Assembly (NCBI GenBank): GCA_018816665.1
Contig: JAHIVM010000482.1
Coordinates: 1 to 10,409 of the forward strand
Direction: 5' to 3'
Length of the DNA stretch: 10,409 bases
Source: Candidatus Zixiibacteriota bacterium
Lineage (GTDB): Bacteria > Zixibacteria > MSB-5A5 > GN15 > FEB-12
A model generated the notes under the pieces. It ran no database searches. It saw nothing but the letters and a program-made list of their open reading frames with translations, and was not told where the DNA came from. The first letter of the stretch is position 1. Each line of letters starts with the position of its first letter. The translations under genes and the position numbers were made by a program. Shown here in pieces: positions 5,348 through 10,409 of the stretch.

Positions 5348-6346
5348 ATGGCGGAGACACAGAGAAAAGAAACAATTCTCTCCGGCATGCAGCCAAGCGG
5401 AGCTCTGCATATCGGGAATTTCGAAGGGGCCCTGGCCAACTGGGTCAGGCTTCAGAACGACTATTGGATGTTCTGTTGTATCGTGGACTGGCACGCCCTT
5501 ACCGGATCCTGGCGCGACACCAGGGCCATCAAGGATCAGATCTTCCTGATGGCGGTAGACTGGTTGGCGGCCGGACTCGATCCGGAAAAATGCGCCATAT
5601 TCATCCAGTCCGATGTCAAGGAACATGCCGAGCTGCATCTGCTGTTTTCCATGCTCATCACAGTGCCGACCCTGACCCGTCTCCCCACGTACCAGGAGAA
5701 AAAGGATTCACTGGATTCCTACGGTTTTCTCGGGTACCCGGTTCTGCAGGCAGCGGACATCTGTTTGTACGCCGCCAACAAAGTCCCGGTGGGCAAAGAC
5801 CAGGAGAAACACATCTGGCTGGCGGCCGACCTGGCCAAGCGGTTCAATGCGACTTACAAAAAAACGCTGGTCGAGCCCGAGGCGCTGTTTACCGAGGTAC
5901 CGGTCATGCCCGGAAACGACAATCGGAAAATGTCAAAGTCCTACGACAATCACATCCCGATTGAGTACACCGACAAGCAGACGGAAAAGCGGGTAAAGAG
6001 CTACTTCACCGATCCGAAAAAACTGCGCCAGGGTGATCCGGGAAACCCGGACACATGCCCGGTGTTTCTGTTGCACAAGGTATACAGCGACAATCCAGAG
6101 GCGGAAGTCGCTCCTGATTGTCGTTCGGGCGCCCTTGGCTGTGTGGACTGCAAACTCAAGTTGAGCGCCCGACTGAACGAGCGGCTGCGTCCGATACGGG
6201 ACCGTCGCGCCGAACTGGTGAAACGTCCGGACGATGTCTGGGATATCCTGCAGGTGGGTGCCGGACGGGCTCGCACGCGGGCCGAAAGTGTGATGGACAA
6301 GGTACGGTCGGCGATGAAAATAAATTATCGAAAGAAAAAGAAATAA
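5348..6346 (+). CDS. trpS: tryptophan--tRNA ligase with [4Fe-4S]-type cysteine motif
   Basis: A 332-residue class I aminoacyl-tRNA synthetase that charges tRNA-Trp in the cytoplasm. The HIGH signature appears as HIGN (21-24, in PSGALHIGNFEGAL) and KMSKS at 194-198. The length fits compact bacterial TrpRS. Four cysteines at 237, 258, 265 and 268 form C-x20-C-x6-C-x2-C. This closely resembles the C-x22-C-x6-C-x2-C cluster-binding motif of Thermotoga maritima TrpRS, so an iron-sulfur cluster near the anticodon-binding region is likely. The protein ends in a basic tail (NYRKKKK). The ATG at 5348 follows AAAGGA (5330-5335), somewhat far at 12 nt. It is the first gene of the operon and ends 2 nt before scpA. 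TrpRS identity is certain; the cluster is inferred. Confidence 0.97.
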   Translation: MAETQRKETILSGMQPSGALHIGNFEGALANWVRLQNDYWMFCCIVDWHALTGSWRDTRAIKDQIFLMAVDWLAAGLDPEKCAIFIQSDVKEHAELHLLFSMLITVPTLTRLPTYQEKKDSLDSYGFLGYPVLQAADICLYAANKVPVGKDQEKHIWLAADLAKRFNATYKKTLVEPEALFTEVPVMPGNDNRKMSKSYDNHIPIEYTDKQTEKRVKSYFTDPKKLRQGDPGNPDTCPVFLLHKVYSDNPEAEVAPDCRSGALGCVDCKLKLSARLNERLRPIRDRRAELVKRPDDVWDILQVGAGRARTRAESVMDKVRSAMKINYRKKKK

Positions 6347-6348
6347 GC

Positions 6349-7152
6349 ATGGCCGAACCCGCAATTCACATGCAGGGCGATCAGTACCGGGTCGACACCG
6401 AGGTGTTCAGCGGCCCCCTGGATCTACTTCTGTACCTCATTCGCAGGGAAGAAGTGGATATTTACGATATTCCTATCGCCCGCATCACCAATCAATATCT
6501 TCGCTATGTCGAGATGATGCAGACGTTGAATCTCGAGGTAGCGGGCGAGTTCATACTCGTGGCCGCCACGCTGATTCGCATCAAGACCCGCCTGCTTTTG
6601 CCGCAGGACGATGAGGACGGTGAGGACACCGATCCGCGCGAAGAGTTGATCATGGCGCTGGTCGAATACCGAAAGTACAAGGAAGCGGGGGAAATCCTCC
6701 GCGACCGCGCACTCATAGAGGAACGCAACTACGTACCGCCGTCGGCGGTGGAAAAAATCGATGGTCGCGTGGATCTTGAGCCGGCCACCAGTTTGTACGA
6801 TCTGGTGATCGCATTCAAGGAAGTCATTTCCACGCGTCGCGATGAACTCACGCACAATGTTGATACCGAGGAGGTGGCAATTGAGGATCGCATGGTCGTG
6901 ATCCTGAGGTTGCTCAAAAACCGGGACTACGCTGCCTTTGCCGAGCTGTTTGCGGATATTCCGCGACGGGTGGCGGCGGTGGTGACATTTCTGGCCATGC
7001 TTGAACTGGCGCGGGCACGACGCATCCGCCTGTATCAGGCCATTCCATTCTCCGAACTCAGGGTTTACCGGGGGGAATTTTTCGACGCTCCTCGTCGGGA
7101 TATCGACCTGGTAAATCATGACAACACCACGGAACAGGTTGTCGAATCATGA
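6349..7152 (+). CDS. scpA: segregation and condensation protein A
   Basis: A 267-residue kleisin subunit of the bacterial SMC-ScpAB condensin, which bridges the SMC heads and is needed for chromosome compaction and segregation. The N-terminal SMC-neck-binding region is typical: FSGPLDLLLYLIRREEVDIY (20-39), then IPIARITNQYL. Residues 85-95 are acidic (PQDDEDGEDTD). The C-terminal winged helix includes VVTFLAMLELARARRIRL. The length is normal for the family. The ATG at 6349 is 2 nt after the trpS stop. It has only an A-rich AAAGAAA stretch instead of a proper ribosome site, so translation is probably coupled to trpS. The frame is open further upstream inside trpS, but that part is antiparalogous noise. 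It overlaps scpB by ATGA at 7149-7152. Confidence 0.95.
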   Translation: MAEPAIHMQGDQYRVDTEVFSGPLDLLLYLIRREEVDIYDIPIARITNQYLRYVEMMQTLNLEVAGEFILVAATLIRIKTRLLLPQDDEDGEDTDPREELIMALVEYRKYKEAGEILRDRALIEERNYVPPSAVEKIDGRVDLEPATSLYDLVIAFKEVISTRRDELTHNVDTEEVAIEDRMVVILRLLKNRDYAAFAELFADIPRRVAAVVTFLAMLELARARRIRLYQAIPFSELRVYRGEFFDAPRRDIDLVNHDNTTEQVVES

Positions 7153-8120
7153 TGGACAAAGGTTATTTTGACTCGAGTATAGAGGCGCTGGTTCTGGCCT
7201 CGCCGGAACCGCTGACCGGTCGCAAAATCGCCCAGGTGCTGGACGACGCCACGCCGTCGAAAATCGCCAAATCAGTCGCGCAACTCAACGCACGGTACGC
7301 CGAGAGCGGTACCAGCTTCCGTATCCGCGAAATCGCCGGCGGCTACCAGTACTATATCCTCCCGGAGTATGTGGGCTTTGTTGAGGAGCTGTTCAGCCGT
7401 CGCAGAAAACTGCGCCTCACCCGGGCGGCGCTGGAGACGGTTGCTATCGTTGCTTACCGCCAGCCGGTCAGCAAAGGCGATGTGGAACACATTCGTGGCG
7501 TTGCCTCCGACGGCGTTATCCGCACCCTGCTAGAAAAGCAACTGATTACGGTCACCGGTCGCGCCGATACCGTGGGCAAGCCGCTGCAGTACGGTACCAC
7601 CGATGAATTCCTCAAATTTTTTGGCCTGGCGCGCCTGGAGGACATGCCCAAGATGTCGGAAATCGAGGAAATGATTTCGGCGGAAACGAGCCGGGACCAG
7701 ACCGAACTGGAATTGCAAATCAGTGCCGACGGCGAGGCGGTGAAGCTCAATATCGCCGATGGCACCTTCGATCCCGAACGACGCGAACGCCTGGAGGACG
7801 AATACCGGGCGGAAACCTCGAGCGATGACGCTTCTGACATGGACGTGAGCGAGGATGAGATTGAGCCTGACGATGCCGTGTATGCGAGCGACGAACTCGA
7901 TGAGACCGAGCCGGCGGAATCGGAAAGCGATCCTGTCGGGGATTTCGATGAAGATATCGACGACATCGCCGACGGACCCGCCGACGCAGTTCGTACGCTG
8001 GTCCTGACGAGGGGTGCTGAGACGACCGAGGGGGGTATTCGTATTGAATCGACCGGGTCGCGTATCGACAAATCGGTGTGCGAGGAAGAACCGGTTGAAG
8101 AAGTAAACGAAAACAAGTAG
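7149..8120 (+). CDS. scpB: segregation and condensation protein B with long acidic C-terminal tail
   Basis: A 323-residue protein. Residues 1-175 are a complete ScpB: two winged-helix domains with signature stretches IEALVLASPEPL (11-22), LRLTRAALETVAIVAYRQP (88-106) and IRGVASDGVIRTLLEKQLI (115-133), ending at EFLKFFGL (153-160). ScpB dimers bind ScpA in the SMC condensin complex. Typical ScpB is about 180-200 residues; here about 145 residues follow. Between 221 and 281 there are 27 Asp/Glu and no Lys or Arg, and this part looks disordered. The last 40 residues are mixed, with acidic EEEPVEEVNENK at the end. Start is the ATG overlapping the scpA stop; a second ATG follows immediately (7152). 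I see no sign of a frameshift. The core is certain; the tail's role is unknown. Confidence 0.95.
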   Translation: MMDKGYFDSSIEALVLASPEPLTGRKIAQVLDDATPSKIAKSVAQLNARYAESGTSFRIREIAGGYQYYILPEYVGFVEELFSRRRKLRLTRAALETVAIVAYRQPVSKGDVEHIRGVASDGVIRTLLEKQLITVTGRADTVGKPLQYGTTDEFLKFFGLARLEDMPKMSEIEEMISAETSRDQTELELQISADGEAVKLNIADGTFDPERRERLEDEYRAETSSDDASDMDVSEDEIEPDDAVYASDELDETEPAESESDPVGDFDEDIDDIADGPADAVRTLVLTRGAETTEGGIRIESTGSRIDKSVCEEEPVEEVNENK

Positions 8121-8152
8121 ACCGCTCTGGGTCAGGGGAATTGCCCGTCGCC

Positions 8153-8887
8153 ATGGCCACGATTCGGATCAACAAGTATCTCTCGATGTGCGGGGTGACC
8201 TCGCGCCGCGGTGCGGAGGCCCTGATAGACCAGAAGCGGGTCACGCTCAACGACCAGACGGTCGACAAACTGGGCGTTGTCGTCAACGATGAGCAGGATG
8301 TTGTCAAGGTCGACGGCGCCGAGGTTTCGCCGGTTGAGAAGAGCGTGTATGTTGTTCTCAACAAACCCCGCATGGTGATGACCACCCTGTATGACCCCTT
8401 CAAGCGCAAGACCGTTCTGCACTGCCTCAAAAATCTCGAACACCGCGTGTACCCGATAGGTCGCTTGGATTACGATGCCGAGGGCATACTGCTGCTTACC
8501 AACGACGGCGACCTGGCGTTTCGCCTGGCCCATCCGCGCTACAAAGTTCCCAAGATTTACGAGGCCCGGGTGCATGGCCATTTCACGACAGAAAACGGTG
8601 CCGCCATCAAAAAAGGCATTCGCCTGGATGACGGTGCGGTGGGGCACGCCGATGTAGCCATCCTGGGGTTCGTGGGCAAGATGACACGGATTCGCCTGAC
8701 CCTGACCGAGGGCCGGAAACGTGAAGTGAAACAGCTCTGCAAAAAAGTGGGACATCCGGTGGAGTTGCTCCGCCGGGTCGAATTCGCCGGCATGGTACTC
8801 AAGAATCTGAATCCGGGGCAATGGCGGCATCTGGAAGATCGAGAAGTCACGCGACTTCGTCAGATGGTCGGCCTGCAACAGGAGTAG
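8153..8887 (+). CDS. rluB: 23S/16S rRNA pseudouridine synthase, RsuA/RluB family
   Basis: A 244-residue protein with an N-terminal S4 RNA-binding domain (about 1-48: IRINKYLSMCGVTSRRGAE) and a pseudouridine synthase domain. The catalytic motif GRLDYDAEGILLLTNDG holds Asp106, and the family's KxxEGRKREVKQLCKKVGHPV-like segment (TEGRKREVKQLCKKVGHPV) follows later. The enzyme isomerises a specific uridine in ribosomal RNA. RluB (23S) is favoured over RsuA because rluB commonly follows scpA-scpB, but sequence alone does not separate them. I chose ATG 8153 because it leads directly into the S4 domain; a TTG at 8141 would add four residues. The ribosome-site candidate AGGGG (8134-8138) is 14 nt before the ATG, too far to be ideal. 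It is the last gene of the operon, followed by a terminator. Confidence 0.92.
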   Translation: MATIRINKYLSMCGVTSRRGAEALIDQKRVTLNDQTVDKLGVVVNDEQDVVKVDGAEVSPVEKSVYVVLNKPRMVMTTLYDPFKRKTVLHCLKNLEHRVYPIGRLDYDAEGILLLTNDGDLAFRLAHPRYKVPKIYEARVHGHFTTENGAAIKKGIRLDDGAVGHADVAILGFVGKMTRIRLTLTEGRKREVKQLCKKVGHPVELLRRVEFAGMVLKNLNPGQWRHLEDREVTRLRQMVGLQQE

Positions 8888-8921
8888 CCGGCGACTTTTC
8901 GCATGACTCCCCAAGATAGCA

Positions 8922-8948
8922 AAAGGGACCCGAAAGCCGGGTCCCTTT
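8922..8948. terminator. bidirectional terminator between rluB and the ferritin-like gene
   Basis: AAAGGGACCCG (8922-8932) and CGGGTCCCTTT (8938-8948) form a perfect 11-bp stem with a 5-nt loop. T-tracts exist on both strands (TTT after the stem on plus, TTTT on minus). It lies between two convergent genes, so it can end transcripts from both sides. Confidence 0.9.
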
Positions 8949-8975
8949 GTATATCTGCGGTCGTTGTGCGAACGA

Positions 8976-9470
8976 CTAGTATGCTTCGAGATTATTCCAC
9001 TCGGCGTCCTCAAGCCAGTGCTGCGGACGATCGAGGAACTGGATGACGTTTTCCATGGTGACCCAGTGGCGACGTTCTTCATCGGCGATACGATTCAGAA
9101 TATGCTTCTGATCGTCGCCTTCAACCTCGTTGGCCTTTTCGCGGTAAAATTCCTCGGCCTTTTTTTCGACTTCACGGGCTTCAATCCATATCTGTTTGGC
9201 CTCGGCGGCGAAACTGAATTCCTTACCCTCGTCCTTCAATTCCTGGAAGACATTCTTCACGGTGGCCAGAATGGTGGTGCGCTCGGCTTCTTTGTATTCG
9301 GCCGTACCGCCGTCTTTCATGGCCTTGAAGATGTTATAGTGCTTCAACTCGTCGTCGGCCAACTGTACGAGAATCTGCTTGAGAGCGGGGTGACCGACCG
9401 TTTCGGCGTGCTTGAGGTAAAAGTCGCGTCCATCGGTCTCCATTTGCATGGCGTACTCAAAGATATTCAT
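8976..9470 (-). CDS. rubrerythrin/ferritin-like diiron protein (COG1633 type)
   Basis: A 164-residue four-helix-bundle protein. The duplicated diiron carboxylate pattern is visible: Glu11 (QMETDG) with E-x-x-H at 41-44 (ELKH), then Glu102 (EVEKKAEEFY) with E-x-x-H at 132-135 (EERRH). No C-terminal rubredoxin CxxC pairs are present, so it is the erythrin domain alone. The end HWLEDAEWNNLEAY is typical of this COG1633 subgroup. Known relatives reduce peroxide or handle iron; the redox partner is not visible here. The ATG at 9470 has GGAG 6 nt upstream. The frame is open for 24 more residues, but those lie over the promoter region and lack a ribosome site. The diiron fold is secure; the physiological role (oxidative stress or iron storage) is inferred. 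Confidence 0.92.
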   Translation of the reverse strand: MNIFEYAMQMETDGRDFYLKHAETVGHPALKQILVQLADDELKHYNIFKAMKDGGTAEYKEAERTTILATVKNVFQELKDEGKEFSFAAEAKQIWIEAREVEKKAEEFYREKANEVEGDDQKHILNRIADEERRHWVTMENVIQFLDRPQHWLEDAEWNNLEAY

Positions 9471-9476
9471 TCCTGT

Positions 9477-9480
9477 CTCC
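9477..9480 (-). promoter_or_regulatory. ribosome binding site fixing the ferritin-like start
   Basis: GGAG on the minus strand, 6 nt before ATG 9470. The alternative ATG at 9482 has a GGAG directly against it with no spacer, so 9470 is preferred. Confidence 0.75.
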
Positions 9481-9513
9481 ATCTCCAGTTTGTCATCAGA
9501 TCGTATTACCGCA

Positions 9514-9542
9514 AACTTAGGCAATTTCCAGGGCGCCGTCAA
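9514..9542 (-). promoter_or_regulatory. candidate promoter of the ferritin-like gene
   Basis: Minus-strand TTGACG (9542-9537), a 17-nt spacer and TAAGTT (9519-9514). The -35 is good and the -10 is weak. Start of transcription would be near 9507, giving a leader of about 37 nt. Confidence 0.42.
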
Positions 9543-9589
9543 GCGGCGGACGCTATCGCACCCTTAGATAGAGAAAACATTCTGCAGGG

Positions 9590-9601
9590 GGGAACGTTCC
9601 C
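9590..9601. promoter_or_regulatory. perfect 12-bp palindrome GGGAACGTTCCC, possible operator
   Basis: GGGAACGTTCCC is its own reverse complement. It lies about 50 nt upstream of the -35 of the ferritin-like gene and about 30 nt after the stop of the minus-strand membrane gene. Position and symmetry fit a dimeric regulator's site. No T-run or loop is available for a terminator. The regulator is unknown. Confidence 0.4.
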
Positions 9602-9630
9602 GGAAGAAAGCGGTCAAAACGGGGGCGAAA

Positions 9631-9891
9631 TCAGGCCGCCCGGACCAGCATGACCACCCCGGCAACAATCAGACCCAGGATCAGAAACGGTATGAGGGCG
9701 CCCGCCAGACCGAACAACAGCCCTGCAATCCCGCCGATTATGCCGCCGATCAGGCCGACTATGCCGCCGACTACGCCAACCACGATCCCGATAATGCCGG
9801 CCATAATCCCGCCAAACAGGCCCAGGAGACCGGGGAAAACGACCATAACGATGAACAAACAGCCCGCTACAATTGCCAGGGAACGTAACAT
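9631..9891 (-). CDS. glycine-zipper small membrane protein
   Basis: An 86-residue hydrophobic protein. After MLRSLAIVAG comes a membrane segment (about 5-20). Residues 21-64 are then built almost only of Gly, Ile, Val, Leu and Ala in G-x-x-G-type spacing (GGIMAGIIGIVVGVVGGIVG and similar), and a final membrane segment (about 66-83) follows before RAA. Such glycine zippers pack transmembrane helices or form membrane-associated oligomers. The coding DNA shows a rough 21-bp (7-residue) periodicity around 9735-9785, suggesting growth by duplication. The ATG at 9891 has GGAGG 8 nt upstream; earlier in-frame ATGs lack this and would precede a non-hydrophobic stretch. It has its own predicted promoter. 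I do not recognise a named family and cannot say what it does; it is probably inner-membrane. Confidence 0.75.
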   Translation of the reverse strand: MLRSLAIVAGCLFIVMVVFPGLLGLFGGIMAGIIGIVVGVVGGIVGLIGGIIGGIAGLLFGLAGALIPFLILGLIVAGVVMLVRAA

Positions 9892-9899
9892 GAGAGGTA

Positions 9900-9904
9900 C
9901 CTCC
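9900..9904 (-). promoter_or_regulatory. ribosome binding site fixing the small membrane protein start
   Basis: GGAGG on the minus strand with an 8-nt spacer to the ATG at 9891. It overlaps an upstream in-frame ATG (9906), which is therefore unlikely to be the start. Confidence 0.8.
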
Positions 9905-9933
9905 ATGCGGGCTGCAACCGGATTGCCCGCTTC

Positions 9934-9961
9934 ATTATAGGGTACGGGAGGGGACGGACAA
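9934..9961 (-). promoter_or_regulatory. candidate promoter of the glycine-zipper gene
   Basis: Minus strand: consensus -10 TATAAT (9939-9934) and a -35 TTGTCC (9961-9956), spacer 16 nt. Transcription would begin near 9927, some 35 nt before the start codon. Confidence 0.5.
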
Positions 9962-9996
9962 AGTTGCGGAGATTGCCGGGCCATCCCCGGCAGAGA

Positions 9997-10024
9997 TTGA
10001 CCCCCGGGCCAGAACCACTATATT
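9997..10024 (+). promoter_or_regulatory. strong promoter abutting the start codon of the last gene
   Basis: TTGACC (9997-10002, 5 of 6 consensus), a 16-nt spacer and TATATT (10019-10024, 5 of 6). The ATG at 10030 begins only 5 nt after the -10, where transcription itself should start, which implies a leaderless mRNA. Confidence 0.55.
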
Positions 10025-10029
10025 GCCAC

Positions 10030-10409
10030 ATGCTAACACGTTATATCAAAACGGCGGCATTGATCGCAGCGGTCCTCATGTTCGGCGTGGATGTGATCGC
10101 ACAGGATACCGCTCTGACCGTCCCCCCGCCCTTTGCCCTGCATTTTGACGACACAACCCTGCTGTCGAAAGCGGACTCATCGCTTCGCATCACCCGGAGC
10201 AGGCTCCAGAAGATGCTTCAGGACAGTCTTCATTTTACGGCCGAAATACACCTGGTTAGCTCTATAGAGCGCTTTGACAGTCTGGTCGGGAGCGGATTCC
10301 CGGAGTGGGGCGCGGCCGCGGCTCTGCCTGCCCTCAATCTCATTGTCATCAAATCTCCCAATAGGTTCCACACTCAGCGGCCACTGTCCGAATTGCTGGC
10401 CCACGAATA
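10030..10409 (+). CDS. secreted protein, probable HExxH-type (peptidase MA-like) metallopeptidase, 3' end outside window
   Basis: The frame runs from ATG 10030 off the right edge: 126 complete codons. It starts with a Sec signal peptide (MLTRYIKTAALIAAVLMFGV, then DVIAQD, with probable cleavage after VIA), so the product is exported. The mature part has LHFDDTTLLSKADSSLRIT, then a strand AEIHLVSS, then LPALNLIVIKSP, and it ends in LSELLAHE. That last segment is the usual lead-in to an HExxH zinc motif, preceded by a beta strand as in peptidase MA-type gluzincin domains. The window ends inside the motif, so the second His cannot be seen. There is no Shine-Dalgarno sequence and the promoter abuts the ATG. 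An upstream TTG (9997) is less likely because it lies inside the -35. CDS and signal peptide are likely; the peptidase call is moderate. Confidence 0.7.
   Translation, partial: MLTRYIKTAALIAAVLMFGVDVIAQDTALTVPPPFALHFDDTTLLSKADSSLRITRSRLQKMLQDSLHFTAEIHLVSSIERFDSLVGSGFPEWGAAAALPALNLIVIKSPNRFHTQRPLSELLAHE

Noticed and set aside
8132..9082. 316-codon minus-strand frame opposite rluB
   Set aside because: It is antisense to the pseudouridine synthase, crosses a strong bidirectional terminator and runs into the ferritin-like gene in another frame.
8964..9653. 229-codon plus-strand frame opposite the ferritin-like gene
   Set aside because: The opposite strand has an intact diiron signature and ribosome site; this frame has neither motifs nor a start signal.

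Overview
The window is about 10.4 kb of moderately GC-rich bacterial chromosome. It encodes a (probably [4Fe-4S]) tryptophanyl-tRNA synthetase, the ScpA/ScpB condensin subunits, an RluB-type pseudouridine synthase, a sigma-54 response regulator, two lipoproteins with clear lipoboxes and short palindromic repeats. That mix fits a Gram-negative-type lineage, perhaps an uncultured FCB-group or Zixibacteria-like organism. The taxonomic guess is inference from gene content and cannot be settled from this sequence. There are no tRNA or rRNA genes, no CRISPR array and no phage module.

Layout: (1) 2-427, 3' part of a lipoprotein gene. (2) 428-1617, a repeat-rich island. It holds a 20-bp tandem array, five copies of a 31-nt palindromic repeat in two stem variants, an 18-bp-period array, and a small GIY-YIG nuclease gene bracketed by inverted copies of the palindrome. 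(3) 1618-2988, an NtrC-family response regulator with a strong terminator. (4) 3257-3787, a stand-alone HNH endonuclease. (5) 3821-5032 (minus), a lipoprotein of the ChaN/Tiki-like superfamily. (6) 5348-8887, a compact plus-strand operon trpS-scpA-scpB-rluB ending in a bidirectional terminator. (7) 8976-9470 (minus), a rubrerythrin-like diiron protein. (8) 9631-9891 (minus), a glycine-zipper membrane mini-protein. (9) 10030-end, the start of a secreted, probably HExxH-type metallopeptidase cut by the window edge.

The central operon couples translation (TrpRS, 23S rRNA pseudouridylation) with chromosome segregation (ScpA/ScpB). Gene junctions are tight: a 2-nt gap at trpS/scpA, an ATGA overlap at scpA/scpB and about 30 nt at scpB/rluB. 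ScpB carries an unusual, very acidic C-terminal extension of about 145 residues. The most unusual part of the window is the repeat island. Its organisation (nuclease gene between inverted palindromes, solitary palindrome pairs nearby, covarying stems) suggests a REP-like mobile or domesticated system paired with a GIY-YIG nuclease, in the way RAYT transposases pair with REP elements. This is a hypothesis.
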